Assembly (NCBI RefSeq): GCF_003946175.1
Contig: NZ_RHOK01000001.1
Span: forward strand, 1-64,000
Source: Lacticaseibacillus suibinensis
Lineage (GTDB): Bacteria > Bacillota > Bacilli > Lactobacillales > Lactobacillaceae
Reading direction: 5' to 3'
DNA: 64,000 nt
Of the stretch, positions 7,601 to 17,298 are shown piece by piece. Under the pieces are notes generated by a model that was not told where the DNA came from, did no database searches, and saw only the letters and a program-made list of their open reading frames with translations. Made by a program: the position numbers and the translations under genes. Each line of letters opens with the position of its first letter. Position 1 is the stretch's first letter.

Positions 7601-8339
7601 GTTAAAACAGCAACTGGCGCAGGCGCCGACTGAGGCCTTGCTGGAAGCACTAGCCGCCGATCCGCGAGTGGGTGCTCAAAACCTGCTTGCCCAGTATGAA
7701 CGCCGCCAAGCCGAGGCCGAAGCTGAAGCCGCCGATTTGGACTATCGCCGCCGTTATGAGCGGGAATTGTGGCCGCAGTATCCCCATATCGCCGGGATCG
7801 ATGAAGTCGGGCGCGGGCCGCTCGCCGGCCCAGTGGTGACATGTGCGGTGATTTTACCGCATGGTTGCGCGCTGCCGGTGAATGACTCGAAACAGCTCAC
7901 CGCCCATGAACGCGAGCGCCTCTATCCGCAGATTGTGTCTCAGGCTTTGGCGGTTAGCCTTGGCGTGGCCGACAACCACATGATTGATCACGAAAATATT
8001 TATCATGCCACCGAGCTGGCCATGGCGGAGGCAGCGACGCATCTGCGGGTGGCGCCGGACTTTTTACTGGTGGACGCCATGCATGTCCCCGTCCCGGTCC
8101 CGCAGCGCAAACTCATTCACGGGGATGCCAACAGCATCAGCATTGCCGCTGCCAGCATTGTGGCCAAAGTGGTGCGTGATCGCCTGATGACGATGTATGA
8201 TCAGATTTATCCAGGCTATGATTTGAAAGACAACAAAGGCTATGGCACCCAAAAACACTTGACGGGTCTGGCCGAATACGGCGTCACCGAAATTCACCGG
8301 ATGAGTTTTAGCCCGGTGCGAGAAGCCGCCAAACATTAA
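7584..8339 (+). CDS. rnhB: ribonuclease HII
   Basis: Cuts RNA in RNA:DNA hybrids and at misincorporated ribonucleotides. 251 aa with an N-terminal helical extension usual in Bacilli. Active-site motif [13 protein letters not shown] near residue 70 supplies the first Asp and Glu; DSKQLT and FLLVDAMH carry later conserved positions. ATG 7584 has AGGTG 7 nt upstream and overlaps ylqF by 17 nt, indicating coupling; an upstream GTG (7575) is less likely. Confidence 0.95.
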   Translation: MATLSELKQQLAQAPTEALLEALAADPRVGAQNLLAQYERRQAEAEAEAADLDYRRRYERELWPQYPHIAGIDEVGRGPLAGPVVTCAVILPHGCALPVNDSKQLTAHERERLYPQIVSQALAVSLGVADNHMIDHENIYHATELAMAEAATHLRVAPDFLLVDAMHVPVPVPQRKLIHGDANSISIAAASIVAKVVRDRLMTMYDQIYPGYDLKDNKGYGTQKHLTGLAEYGVTEIHRMSFSPVREAAKH

Positions 8340-8341
8340 GT

Positions 8342-8362
8342 CGCGCATTGCGCGGCTTTTTT
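8342..8362 (+). terminator. terminator after rnhB
   Basis: CGCGC and GCGCG around ATT, then GC and six T residues. Short stem, good T-run. Confidence 0.6.
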
Positions 8363-8390
8363 CGTAATCTAATGTTGCAGGAGGTGCGAC

Positions 8391-9245
8391 ATGGATTTAC
8401 GTGAATTGGTTTACGTGTGGCATTTGGCGATGCATACCAAGGCTTGGCGGCATGAGAATGAATTGTGGGCAGAAATCGCACGGCATCGACTGAAGGCCAG
8501 TGATTCGGTCAAAACCGTGGCCGATTGGGGTCCGCTGGTGGCCATTCAGCCCTTTGTCCATGATGTCGCGTGGTTTCAACAGGCGCGGGAGAGTTACCGG
8601 GTACAACCAGTCTTGACGCGCTTTGATGCAAACTATCCGCCGCGCCTGGCCGAAAGTAATCAGCCGCCGCTGGTCTTGTTTTATCGCGGGCGGCTAAACC
8701 TGCTGCCGCGGCTAACGCTGGCGGTTGTTGGCGCGCGGACTGCTACGCGCTATACGCGTCAAGCGTTGGAACGACTGGCCAATGAACTGCCGCCGCTGGC
8801 AATTGTCAGTGGCTTGGCGGCTGGAGCTGACACGTTTGCCCTAGAGGTGGCTCTGAGTCACGGCTGGCCGACGATCGCGGTCATTGCAAATGGCATGGAC
8901 CGGGTTTATCCGGCAAGTAATCTTGACCTGCAGGCGCGGATTGCAGCGGAAGGGTTGCTGCTCTCCGAGTATCCCGCCGAAGTTTGGCCGGCGCCGTATC
9001 GCTTCGTGGCGCGCAATCGCATCATTGCCGGACTGGCCCATGGGGTGTTGGTCACCGAGGCCGCGCGTAAAAGTGGCAGCCTGATTACGGCTAATTATGC
9101 CCTGCAGAATAATCGGGAAGTCTTTGCGCTGCCGAACCGGATGGGCGAGGTGTTGGGCACCGGCACGAATGAGCTGCTTCAAGTCGGCGCCAAATTGGTG
9201 CAATCCGGTGCCGATATTATGGATGAGTTGCAGTTTTTCCCCTAG
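8391..9245 (+). CDS. dprA: DNA processing protein DprA/Smf
   Basis: Binds incoming single-stranded DNA during natural transformation and loads RecA. 284 aa. The Rossmann-like core shows VVGARTATRYTRQAL near 108, SGLAAGADTFALEVAL near 142, ARNRIIAGLAHGVLVTEA near 205 and KSGSLITANYAL near 225. The C-terminal winged-helix domain of longer homologues is absent, as often in lactobacilli. GGAGG is 5 nt before the ATG. Located between rnhB and topA as in Bacillus. Confidence 0.95.
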   Translation: MDLRELVYVWHLAMHTKAWRHENELWAEIARHRLKASDSVKTVADWGPLVAIQPFVHDVAWFQQARESYRVQPVLTRFDANYPPRLAESNQPPLVLFYRGRLNLLPRLTLAVVGARTATRYTRQALERLANELPPLAIVSGLAAGADTFALEVALSHGWPTIAVIANGMDRVYPASNLDLQARIAAEGLLLSEYPAEVWPAPYRFVARNRIIAGLAHGVLVTEAARKSGSLITANYALQNNREVFALPNRMGEVLGTGTNELLQVGAKLVQSGADIMDELQFFP

Positions 9246-9268
9246 ACAGGCATAGTTAAAGGAGGCAA

Positions 9269-9296
9269 GCGGATGCAGGTCATCCGCCGTTTTTTT
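9269..9296 (+). terminator. terminator after dprA
   Basis: GCGGATG and CATCCGC around a 5-nt loop, then CG and seven T residues. Confidence 0.85.
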
Positions 9297-9340
9297 GCCC
9301 AGGTCGGGCGAAGGCAGCTATTGCTCCCCGCCGCCTTTAT

Positions 9341-9370
9341 TTGACAAACATAAAATGTATAGAATATGAT
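9341..9370 (+). promoter_or_regulatory. topA promoter
   Basis: Consensus TTGACA, 18-nt spacer, TATGAT, 43 nt before the topA start; the leader contains the palindrome GGGCAGCTGCCC. Confidence 0.8.
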
Positions 9371-9413
9371 AGCTGTTGTTTTTGGGCAGCTGCCCAATGA
9401 AAGGGGGGCGCAC

Positions 9414-11498
9414 ATGACCGCCAAGAATTTGGTCATCGTGGAATCGCCAGCTAAAGCTAAAACTATTGAGAAATATCTAGGGCGCAATTATAAGGTCGTT
9501 GCGAGTCTGGGGCACATTCGGGATCTACCGAAGAGTCAGATGGGCATCGACTTTGAACACAACTATGAGCCTAAGTACATTTCGATTCGCGGCAAAGGCG
9601 ATGTGATCAAGGAGCTCAAGAAGAACGCCAAGAAAGCGGATCACATCTACCTGGCGGCTGACCCGGACCGTGAAGGGGAAGCCATCGCGTGGCATGTGAG
9701 CCATATTTTAAATCTCGATCCTAAAGATAAAAACCGCGTCGTCTTCAACGAAATTACGAAAGACGCCGTCAAAAATGCGTTCAAGACGCCGCGCAGCATT
9801 GACATGAATTTGGTAGATGCGCAGCAAGCACGCCGAATTTTGGACCGCTTGGTGGGTTATTCCATCAGTCCACTGCTCTGGGCGAAGGTCAAAAAAGGCC
9901 TGAGCGCAGGGCGGGTGCAGTCGGTGGCGCTGAAGCTGATCATCGACCGCGAAAATGAAATTCGGAATTTTAAACCAGAAGAATACTGGAGCTTGGATGC
10001 TGAATTCAAAAAAGGCGCCAGCAAAAAGTTTGCGGCCAGCTTCTATGGGCTGAATGGCAAGAAACTGGCCTTGCCGAATAATGATAAGGTGCAAGAAGTC
10101 TTGCGCGGCATCAACAAGAAGCAGCCATTTACCATTACTAATGTGGTGAAAAAGGAACGCAAACGGTTCCCAGCTCCGCCATTTACCACCAGTTCGCTGC
10201 AGCAGGAAGCCAACCGCAAGCTCGGGTTCCCGACCCGTAAAACCATGATGCTGGCCCAGCAGTTGTATGAAGGCATCAACTTAGGTGGTAAGCTCGGGAC
10301 GGTCGGGCTCATCACCTATATGCGGACGGACTCAACGCGTGTGTCCAATGTCGCCAAAACCGAAACCTCGCACTTCATCCATGAAGCCTATGGTGAAGCC
10401 TACGCGGCCGTGAAAATCCGCCAAGGGAAGCTCCAAGAAGGCGCCCAAGACGCCCATGAAGCGATTCGCCCTACCAGCACCATGCGGACGCCAGAGCAAA
10501 TGGAAAAGGTTCTGAACAAGGACCAAATGAAGCTGTATCGTTTGATTTGGAGTCGCTTTGTCGCCAGCGAAATGACGCCGGCGGTGATTAACACGGTGCA
10601 GGTGACCCTCGAACAAAACGGCGCGACCTTCCGGGCCAACGGGAGTCAGACCAAGTTCGCCGGTTTCACTAAGCTCTATGTCTCCAGTCACGACGAAGAA
10701 GCCAAGGATAACCTGCTCCCAGAGCTGGCCATCGGGGATGAAGCTACGCTGGTCAAAACCGATCCGGCGCAGCACTTCACTCAGCCACCGGCCCGCTATT
10801 CTGAAGCGAACTTGGTCAAGGCCTTGGAAGAAAATGGCGTTGGGCGGCCAAGTACCTATGCGCCGACCATCGAAACCATTAAGAAGCGGTACTACGTCAA
10901 AATGACCGCGCGCCGTTTCGAACCGACGGAGCTTGGCGAAATCGTCAATGACCTGATCAATGAATTCTTCCCTGACATCGTGAATATCAAATTCACCGCC
11001 ACGGTTGAATCCGAACTCGATAGCATCGAAACCGGCAAAACAGATTGGGTCAAGGTCATCGATCAGTTCTACCAGCCTTTTGCTAAGGAAGTTGAATCTG
11101 CTGAAAAAGGCATCGAAAAGGTGCAGATCAAAGACGAACCCGCTGGCTTTGACTGTGATATCTGCGGTGCCCCAATGGTGATCAAGCTGGGTCGCTTCGG
11201 CAAGTTCTACGCCTGCTCGCGGTTCCCGGAATGCCGCAACACCAAGGCCATTGTCAAAGAAATCGGGGTCATTTGTCCCAAATGCGGCAAAGGCCAAGTG
11301 GTCGAACGCAAATCCAAGCGCAATCGCACCTTCTACGGCTGTTCGCGCTACCCAGATTGTGATTTTGTTTCCTGGGACAAACCCGTCGGCCGCGATTGCC
11401 CGAAGTGCGGGCATTTCTTGGTCGAAAAGCGCAGCCGCGGTAAAGTCCAAATCGTCTGCCCAAATGGTGACTACAAAGAAGAAACTGTGAAGGCCTAG
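9414..11498 (+). CDS. topA: DNA topoisomerase I
   Basis: Type IA topoisomerase that relaxes negative supercoils. 694 aa. Toprim motifs [14 protein letters not shown] near 10 and [13 protein letters not shown] near 80; catalytic tyrosine in [11 protein letters not shown] near 305. The C-terminus has zinc-ribbon repeats: CDIC with CSRFPEC, CPKC with CSRYPDC, and a third CPKC with a single following Cys, so the last ribbon looks incomplete. ATG 9414 follows AAGGGGGG at suitable spacing; the open frame extends further up but through the promoter. Confidence 0.97.
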   Translation: MTAKNLVIVESPAKAKTIEKYLGRNYKVVASLGHIRDLPKSQMGIDFEHNYEPKYISIRGKGDVIKELKKNAKKADHIYLAADPDREGEAIAWHVSHILNLDPKDKNRVVFNEITKDAVKNAFKTPRSIDMNLVDAQQARRILDRLVGYSISPLLWAKVKKGLSAGRVQSVALKLIIDRENEIRNFKPEEYWSLDAEFKKGASKKFAASFYGLNGKKLALPNNDKVQEVLRGINKKQPFTITNVVKKERKRFPAPPFTTSSLQQEANRKLGFPTRKTMMLAQQLYEGINLGGKLGTVGLITYMRTDSTRVSNVAKTETSHFIHEAYGEAYAAVKIRQGKLQEGAQDAHEAIRPTSTMRTPEQMEKVLNKDQMKLYRLIWSRFVASEMTPAVINTVQVTLEQNGATFRANGSQTKFAGFTKLYVSSHDEEAKDNLLPELAIGDEATLVKTDPAQHFTQPPARYSEANLVKALEENGVGRPSTYAPTIETIKKRYYVKMTARRFEPTELGEIVNDLINEFFPDIVNIKFTATVESELDSIETGKTDWVKVIDQFYQPFAKEVESAEKGIEKVQIKDEPAGFDCDICGAPMVIKLGRFGKFYACSRFPECRNTKAIVKEIGVICPKCGKGQVVERKSKRNRTFYGCSRYPDCDFVSWDKPVGRDCPKCGHFLVEKRSRGKVQIVCPNGDYKEETVKA

Positions 11499-11527
11499 TC
11501 GCGCGGCGACCAAGCTGGTGCAACGAA

Positions 11528-11550
11528 CGCCGCGCAATGCGGCGTTTTTT
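11528..11550 (+). terminator. terminator after topA
   Basis: CGCCGC and GCGGCG around a 5-nt loop followed by six T residues. Confidence 0.9.
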
Positions 11551-11554
11551 GTAA

Positions 11555-11798
11555 AGGCTGCGGAGCTAGGCGCTTTTAGCCTGACAATTAGCCTAGCTTG
11601 AGGCATTACTGCCGATTTTTGGCAGTGAGGCTGCAAGCGTAGCTAATTGCTCAGGCGTTGCCTAGTGGAGCGCAACTAGAAAAGACTGTGAACGAAGGCG
11701 CACTTAGCGGAATGGCTGGACGTAGCTAGACACTTCCGCGTTGCCTTCGTGAGCGCAACTAGAGTAGGCTGCGGCGCTAGGCGCTTTTAACTTGAAAC
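11555..11798 (+). repeat. interspersed palindromic repeat cluster, copy 1
   Basis: Two full units and one partial unit fill the gap between topA and trmFO. Each unit opens near RGCTGYGRA, contains a CTTAGC segment and a distal GCGTAGCTA-like segment that pair imperfectly, and closes with GAGCGCAACTA (11668-11678 and 11751-11761). In the second unit ACGAAGGC pairs with GCCTTCGT and GCGGAA with TTCCGC, giving a stem-loop of about 75 nt. Related sequence occurs near 18.1-18.3 and 25.5-25.7 kb. No coding potential was seen in it. Confidence 0.8.
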
Positions 11799-11840
11799 AA
11801 ACGATCCTTTTTCTCATGCCCCACTCAAGGAGGAATTCTT

Positions 11841-13133
11841 ATGCCAACAGTCAACGTTGTCGGTGCCGGGTTAGCCGGTAGTGAAGCCGCCTGGCAGATT
11901 GCCAAGCGCGGGGTGGACGTCAAGCTCTACGAAATGCGGCCGCAAACCTCAACGCCCGCCCACCACACGGCGCAGTTTGCTGAACTGGTGTGCACGAACT
12001 CACTGCGGGCCAACGCCGTGACCAATGCCGTGGGGCTGCTGAAAGAGGAAATGCGCCGACTGGATTCGATCATCATGAGCAGCGCGGATGCCAACGCCGT
12101 ACCTGCCGGTGGGGCGCTGGCCGTGGATCGCGAACCGTTCAGTGCCGAAATCACGGCCAAACTGCGCCAGCATCCTCGCATCCAGGTGATGCCAGAGGAA
12201 TGCGAGACTTTCCCTGAAGGCATCACTGTGGTGGCAACCGGGCCACTGACAGCGCCGACTCTGGCCGGTCAAATTGCCACGCTGAATGGCGAGGAAGGCT
12301 TGCACTTTTTCGATGCGGCAGCGCCCATTATTGACGCGGCTTCCATCAATACCGACATCGCCTTTAAGCAGTCGCGTTATGACAATGGCGAGGCGGCTTA
12401 CTACAATTGCCCGATGAACCGCGATGAATTCTATGCGTTTCAAGAGGCCTTACTCCATGCCGAAGTCGCCGAAGGGCACGAATTCGAAAATCTCAAGGTG
12501 TTTGAAGGCTGCATGCCGGTCGAAGTGATGGCCCAGCGCGGCAGTCGCACCTTGCTGTTTGGTCCGCTCAAACCGGTAGGCATCATCGATCCGCGCACCG
12601 GCAAGCAACCGTTTGCCGTGGTGCAGCTGCGCCAAGACAATGCAGCGGCGTCGCTTTACAACATGGTGGGCTTCCAAACGCACCTCAAGTGGGGCGAGCA
12701 AAAGCGGGTGTTCCGTATGATCCCTGGCTTGGAAAACGCTGAAATCGTGCGCTATGGCGTCATGCATCGCAATACGTACATGAATTCGCCGCTGGTGCTG
12801 AGCGCCACTTACGAAAGTCGCAAGCAGGAGGGCTTGTTCTTCGCCGGGCAAATGACCGGCGTGGAAGGCTACGTGGAATCAGCGGGTAGCGGGCTGATTG
12901 CGGGCATCAATGCCGCCCGTAAAGCACTGGGCGAGCCGCTTGTGGCCTTCCCGGCGGAAACCGCCATCGGGGCGATGGCCCATTACATCACCCACACCAG
13001 CCCGCGGCATTTCCAACCGATGAATGCAAACTTCGGGATTATGCCAACGCTGGACGTCCCCATCAAAAACAAACTTGCGCGTAATCAAGCATACGCCGAT
13101 CGGGCTTTAGCGGCCTTGCCGCTGGACGCATAA
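11841..13133 (+). CDS. trmFO: tRNA (uracil-54-C5)-methyltransferase, folate/FAD-dependent
   Basis: Uses methylenetetrahydrofolate and FADH2 to make ribothymidine at position 54 of tRNA. 430 aa. The N-terminal FAD-binding motif [14 protein letters not shown] is clear, followed by the family's [17 protein letters not shown] stretch near 35; the C-terminal [20 protein letters not shown] closes the FAD site. AAGGAGG is 8 nt before the ATG. Same position as in Bacillus (topA-trmFO-xerC-hslV-hslU). Confidence 0.97.
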   Translation: MPTVNVVGAGLAGSEAAWQIAKRGVDVKLYEMRPQTSTPAHHTAQFAELVCTNSLRANAVTNAVGLLKEEMRRLDSIIMSSADANAVPAGGALAVDREPFSAEITAKLRQHPRIQVMPEECETFPEGITVVATGPLTAPTLAGQIATLNGEEGLHFFDAAAPIIDAASINTDIAFKQSRYDNGEAAYYNCPMNRDEFYAFQEALLHAEVAEGHEFENLKVFEGCMPVEVMAQRGSRTLLFGPLKPVGIIDPRTGKQPFAVVQLRQDNAAASLYNMVGFQTHLKWGEQKRVFRMIPGLENAEIVRYGVMHRNTYMNSPLVLSATYESRKQEGLFFAGQMTGVEGYVESAGSGLIAGINAARKALGEPLVAFPAETAIGAMAHYITHTSPRHFQPMNANFGIMPTLDVPIKNKLARNQAYADRALAALPLDA

Positions 13134-13144
13134 CGCATAAACTC

Positions 13145-13189
13145 AAGGCAGTCCATCACCTCAAATCGAGGCCATGGTCTGTCTTTTTT
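13145..13189 (+). terminator. terminator after trmFO
   Basis: Imperfect stem AAGGCAGTCCAT...CTC paired with GAG...ATGGTCTGTCTT, ending in a T6 run. Confidence 0.65.
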
Positions 13190-13254
13190 GTTCCTTGCGG
13201 CTTGGCTTTTAACGGCTGAGCCATTGTGATACCGTAAGGCTAGGAGGTGAGCGG

Positions 13255-14148
13255 ATGGCTGAAGAAACGGAATTCTTGCAGTACTTGGCCGTGGAGCGGC
13301 ACTATTCGCCGGAAACCCAAAAGGCCTACCAAGAGGACATCAACGATTTTCGCCAGTTTCTGACGACCAGTGGTAGCTTCAATGGCTTTGCCAAAGTCGA
13401 TCGTCTGGATGTCCAAACATACTTGTCGGCGCTGGCGGACCGCCACTTGGCTCGCAGCTCGGTGGTGCGAAAAATGAGTAGTTTGCGTAGTTTCTACCGG
13501 TACCTGATTCGCGTTGGTCAAGCGCAGGTGGATCCCTTTAAATTGGTGGAAACTCGCAAGTCGCATCACCATCTGCCTAGCTTTTTCTACGAAGCGGAAA
13601 TTCAGGAGTTGTTCACTACGGTAGCAGGCGACCAGCCGCTTGACCTGCGCAATAGCGCCTTGCTGGAAGTCCTGTATGGCACCGGCATCCGGGTGTCTGA
13701 GTGTGCCAACTTGACGCTGTCGCAAATCGACTTCGACCTTGAAGTCATGCTGATTCACGGCAAAGGCAACAAGGATCGCTATGTGCCCTTCGGTTCCTAT
13801 GCTAAAACGGCCTTGCAGCGGTATCTCAAAACGGCGCGGCCAACGCTGATGGCGAAAGTACCGACTCATCAGCGGGTGTTTGTGAATCAACACGGCCGGC
13901 CGCTTACGGCGCGCGGGATTGAGTACATTCTGGATCAGTTGATCAAGCAAACCAGCCTCACCGCCGATATTCATCCCCACATGCTGAGGCACAGCTTCGC
14001 GACGCACATGCTTAACCACGGCGCGGATTTGCGCACGGTGCAGGAGCTGCTGGGGCATGCGAGTCTGTCCACGACTCAGATTTACACCCACATGACCACC
14101 GACCATTTGAAAAGTGATTACATGAAGTATTTTCCCAAGCACAATTAG
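13255..14148 (+). CDS. xerC: tyrosine recombinase XerC
   Basis: Site-specific recombinase that resolves chromosome dimers at dif with XerD. 297 aa. N-terminal SAM-like DNA-binding domain (about 1-90). Catalytic residues: Arg in GTGIRVSE near 145, Lys in HGKGNKDR near 170, HxxR in HMLRHSFATHML near 245, LGHASLSTTQIYTH near 268 with the nucleophilic Tyr. AGGAGGTG lies 6 nt before the ATG. Heads the xerC-hslV-hslU group. Confidence 0.95.
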   Translation: MAEETEFLQYLAVERHYSPETQKAYQEDINDFRQFLTTSGSFNGFAKVDRLDVQTYLSALADRHLARSSVVRKMSSLRSFYRYLIRVGQAQVDPFKLVETRKSHHHLPSFFYEAEIQELFTTVAGDQPLDLRNSALLEVLYGTGIRVSECANLTLSQIDFDLEVMLIHGKGNKDRYVPFGSYAKTALQRYLKTARPTLMAKVPTHQRVFVNQHGRPLTARGIEYILDQLIKQTSLTADIHPHMLRHSFATHMLNHGADLRTVQELLGHASLSTTQIYTHMTTDHLKSDYMKYFPKHN

Positions 14149-14265
14149 CACTTAACCGATTTCAGTGCTAATAATCAGTCAAAAGACCGATGCCGGCTAG
14201 CATTCAGACCGGTACACTACAAGGTATTCTCAAGCAGTCGCACGTTAGTAAAGGAGCACATACTT

Positions 14266-14787
14266 ATGACAACAATTGCAGCAGTGCGTAAAAACGGCCA
14301 TACCGCCATCGCCGGTGACGGCCAGGTGACATTAGGCGAAAAGGTGATCATGAAAGGCAACGCGCAGAAAATTCGGCGCATCTATAACGGCCAAGTCGTA
14401 ATCGGTTTTGCCGGCGGTGTGGCAGATGCCATCACCTTGGAAGACTGGTTGGAAAAGAAGCTGGAAACCCATGCCGGTAATCTTCGCCGCTCTGCGGTGG
14501 CGCTGGCCCAAGACTGGCGCAAAGATCCAACCTTGCAGAAGCTGCAGGCCGAGCTGATCGCCATGGACAAGGACGATTTGCTGCTGATTTCCGGGCAAGG
14601 CGAAGTGATTGAACCGGACCAGGACGTTGTGGCGATTGGCTCTGGTGGCAATTACGCTCAGGCCGCCGCCATTGCGATGCTGCGGCATACGCAAATGAGC
14701 GCGGAGAATATCGCTAAGGAGGCCATCGAAATCGCCTCGAACATCGATATTTTTACCAACCAAAACATTCGCGTCGAAAGTTTTTAA
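14266..14787 (+). CDS. hslV: ATP-dependent protease, peptidase subunit HslV (ClpQ)
   Basis: Proteolytic core of the HslUV protease, forming stacked hexamers. 173 aa. After removal of Met the N-terminus is TTIAAVRKNG, giving the catalytic Thr; GDGQVTLGEKVIMK and the Gly-rich FAGGVADA follow as in the family. It precedes hslU by 12 nt with its own Shine-Dalgarno (AAGGAGGGC) spanning its stop, so the two are coexpressed. Confidence 0.96.
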   Translation: MTTIAAVRKNGHTAIAGDGQVTLGEKVIMKGNAQKIRRIYNGQVVIGFAGGVADAITLEDWLEKKLETHAGNLRRSAVALAQDWRKDPTLQKLQAELIAMDKDDLLLISGQGEVIEPDQDVVAIGSGGNYAQAAAIAMLRHTQMSAENIAKEAIEIASNIDIFTNQNIRVESF

Positions 14788-14799
14788 GGAGGGCCCGCT

Positions 14800-16203
14800 A
14801 TGTCAGTGAAAACACCAAAAGAGATTGTGGCTCAGCTCGATCAATATGTCATTGGCCAAGATGAAGCCAAGCGCGCCGTGGCGGTGGCCTTGTACAATCG
14901 GCACCGCCGGATGGAACTGCCAGAACAGATGCAGCAAGATATCACGCCGAAGAACTTGCTGATGATTGGGCCGACCGGGGTGGGGAAAACTGAAATCGCC
15001 CGCCGGCTGGCCAAGGTCGTCAACGCCCCGTTTGTCAAAGTCGAAGCGACTAAGTTCACTGAAGTCGGCTATGTCGGCCGGGATGTGGAATCCATGGTCC
15101 GTGACCTCGCAGATGTTGCGGTGGCGATGGAAGAAGCTCAGGCCTTTGCCGCAGTCCGCGGCCGCGCCCAGCGCCAAGCTGATAAGCGCCTGGTCCGCCT
15201 GCTGGTGCCTGCCATCAAGAAGGAAAAGAAAAACACCAATCCGATGGCCGATATGATGAGCATGCTCCAAAACATGCAAAACGGTCAGATGCCGCAGCCG
15301 CAGCAGGAAGATGGTGAGCTCACCGATGAAATTCGCAACCAGCGCTTGACTGTGGCCGAGCAGCTGGAGCAAGGCCTACTGGAAGACCGTGAAATCACCG
15401 TCGCTGTCGAAGATGAGAAAAAAGGCAACGGCATGGGCGATATGTACGGCCAAATGGGTATCGACTTATCTGACATGATGGGGTCGATGATGCCCAAGAA
15501 GAAAGTCCAGCGCACCATGACCGTGAAAGAAGCGCGGGAAGTCTTCATTCGCGAGGAAAGTAGCAAGCTGGTCAACCATGCGGATATCTACCACAACGCG
15601 ATCCGTCAAGCCGAAGACAACGGGATTATTTTCATCGATGAAATCGATAAAATCGCCGCCGGCAACAAGCAATCCGCCGGTGAGGTTTCCCGTGAAGGCG
15701 TGCAGCGCGATATACTGCCGATTGTTGAAGGCTCGCAAGTCTCCACCAAGTACGGCCCGCTGAACACCGAGCATGTGCTGTTCATCGGCTCCGGGGCGTT
15801 TGCCACGGCCAAACCCTCAGATTTGATTGCTGAGCTGCAAGGCCGCTTCCCGATTCGGGTGGAGCTAAAGGATTTGACTAAGGATGACTTCGTGCGCATC
15901 TTGACCGAGCCTGACAATGCGCTGGTTAAGCAGTACATGGCGCTGATTGGCACCGATGGCGTGAAAATCACCTTTACTCAAGAGGCGATTGAACGCATTG
16001 CCCAAATCGCGATTGACGTCAACCGCGACACTGACAACATCGGGGCCCGGCGCCTGGCCACGATGTTGGAGAAGCTACTGGAAGATATTTTGTATGAAGG
16101 GCCTGACATGCAAATGGGTGATATTACCATCACCGAAAAGTATGTCAATGACAAGGTTGGCGATATTGCCGCCGACAAGAACATGACGCGGTACATTTTG
16201 TAA
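14800..16203 (+). CDS. hslU: ATP-dependent protease, ATPase subunit HslU (ClpY)
   Basis: Hexameric AAA+ unfoldase that feeds substrates to HslV. 467 aa. Walker A GPTGVGKTEIARRLA near 60, a charged, Met/Gln-rich intermediate domain (about 110-260), Walker B IIFIDEIDKIAA near 275, and a C-terminal tail ending RYIL of the kind that docks into HslV. In Bacillus codY follows; here a terminator and then an epimerase follow. Confidence 0.96.
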   Translation: MSVKTPKEIVAQLDQYVIGQDEAKRAVAVALYNRHRRMELPEQMQQDITPKNLLMIGPTGVGKTEIARRLAKVVNAPFVKVEATKFTEVGYVGRDVESMVRDLADVAVAMEEAQAFAAVRGRAQRQADKRLVRLLVPAIKKEKKNTNPMADMMSMLQNMQNGQMPQPQQEDGELTDEIRNQRLTVAEQLEQGLLEDREITVAVEDEKKGNGMGDMYGQMGIDLSDMMGSMMPKKKVQRTMTVKEAREVFIREESSKLVNHADIYHNAIRQAEDNGIIFIDEIDKIAAGNKQSAGEVSREGVQRDILPIVEGSQVSTKYGPLNTEHVLFIGSGAFATAKPSDLIAELQGRFPIRVELKDLTKDDFVRILTEPDNALVKQYMALIGTDGVKITFTQEAIERIAQIAIDVNRDTDNIGARRLATMLEKLLEDILYEGPDMQMGDITITEKYVNDKVGDIAADKNMTRYIL

Positions 16204-16221
16204 CCATGGGTCGACCTAAGC

Positions 16222-16244
16222 GCCCCTGCCTCGGCAGGGGCTTT
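16222..16244 (+). terminator. terminator-like hairpin after hslU
   Basis: GCCCCTGCC and GGCAGGGGC around TC, followed by only three T residues; strong stem, weak tail. Confidence 0.6.
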
Positions 16245-16272
16245 GGTCTAGCCCAAAATTTAGGCGTGGAGG

Positions 16273-16301
16273 TTGAACCTGAAGCGCTATCATGGTATAA
16301 A
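16273..16301 (+). promoter_or_regulatory. promoter of lacX-like gene
   Basis: TTGAAC, 17-nt spacer, TATAAA, 54 nt before the start codon. Confidence 0.6.
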
Positions 16302-16355
16302 TGGACACGTTGACCGCGAAAGCGGTAATTCTGGAAATAAAAGGAATGAGCAAAT

Positions 16356-17234
16356 ATGGCAACGCTGACCAATGATTTTTTGACGGTTACTATCAGCGAG
16401 CACGGCGCTGAAGTGACCAGCATCATCAACAACCACACCAATCAGGAATATATCTGGCAAGCGGATCCTAAAGTTTGGAAGCGCCACGCACCAGTATTGT
16501 TTCCGATTGTCGGGGCCTTGAAGAATAACGAGTACCGCTATGAGGGTCAGACTTACCACATGAGCCAGCATGGTTTCGCCCGGGATCGCGATTTCACCGT
16601 GGAGGCGCAGTCGGATAAGCAAGTGACGATGGTGCTGAAAGATGACGCCGAAAGCCGCAAAGCGTATCCTTTCGCTTTTGTCCTGAAGCTGATTTTCACC
16701 TTGGAAAACAATGGTTTGACCGTGACGTACCATGTCGAAAATCCCGCGGCCGAGGCGCCACTGTATTTCTCCATTGGTGGTCACCCTGGCTTCAACATCC
16801 CGGTGACGCCGGATACCAAGTTCGAAGACTACTTCTTGGCTTTCCAGCCGCTGAAGTCGCGTGTGCAGGTGCCACTGATTGCCGGTAAAGGCATCGATTA
16901 CAAGCACCGCACCTTGGCCGCCACCGATGCCAATTTGCAACTCAACCATGAGTTCTTTAAGCAGGATGCAGTGATTTATGAACTCAACGGTCGCTCTGCT
17001 TTCTCTCTGCGCTCGGATAAAACCCGCCATGGCGTGATGCTGACAACGACTGACGCGCCGTTTATCGGCGTCTGGAGCCCTTATCCCACCGAAGGCAATT
17101 TCGTCTGCTTGGAACCATGGTGGGGCATTGCCGACACCACCGATGCCACTGGTGATTTGACCGAAAAGCTCGGCATTAACAAACTGGAACCAAATGAGGT
17201 TTTCGATCACAGCTATTTGATTGAAATCTTCTAA
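16356..17234 (+). CDS. lacX: aldose 1-epimerase family protein, LacX type
   Basis: Sugar mutarotase-like protein, 292 aa. Family signals: HGAEVTSIINN near 13, RHAPVLFPIVGALKN near 43, MSQHGFARDRDF near 70, and YFSIGGHPGFNIPV near 135 with the catalytic-type His. LacX proteins are short galactose-mutarotase homologues; the substrate is not known from sequence. Monocistronic between terminators. A second, longer epimerase (GalM) lies at about 43 kb. Confidence 0.85.
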   Translation: MATLTNDFLTVTISEHGAEVTSIINNHTNQEYIWQADPKVWKRHAPVLFPIVGALKNNEYRYEGQTYHMSQHGFARDRDFTVEAQSDKQVTMVLKDDAESRKAYPFAFVLKLIFTLENNGLTVTYHVENPAAEAPLYFSIGGHPGFNIPVTPDTKFEDYFLAFQPLKSRVQVPLIAGKGIDYKHRTLAATDANLQLNHEFFKQDAVIYELNGRSAFSLRSDKTRHGVMLTTTDAPFIGVWSPYPTEGNFVCLEPWWGIADTTDATGDLTEKLGINKLEPNEVFDHSYLIEIF

Positions 17235-17239
17235 ACCAA

Positions 17240-17288
17240 AAAAGGCGCTGCCTTCAGCCCGTGTGGGTCTGTGAAGGCAGCGCCTTTT
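17240..17288. terminator. bidirectional terminator between lacX and plsY
   Basis: A perfect 17-bp inverted repeat, 17240-17256 and 17272-17288, with A-run and T-run at its ends (AAAAGGCGC / GCGCCTTTT). Serves the converging lacX and plsY. Confidence 0.9.
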
Positions 17289-17298
17289 GCATGTCGGC

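Noticed and set aside
10332-11636. 434-codon frame antisense to topA
   Set aside because: Mirror frame caused by codon bias of topA; composition (many Phe, Asp, Leu runs) is typical of antisense shadows.
13240-14151. 303-codon frame antisense to xerC
   Set aside because: Covers exactly the real xerC with all catalytic motifs on the other strand.
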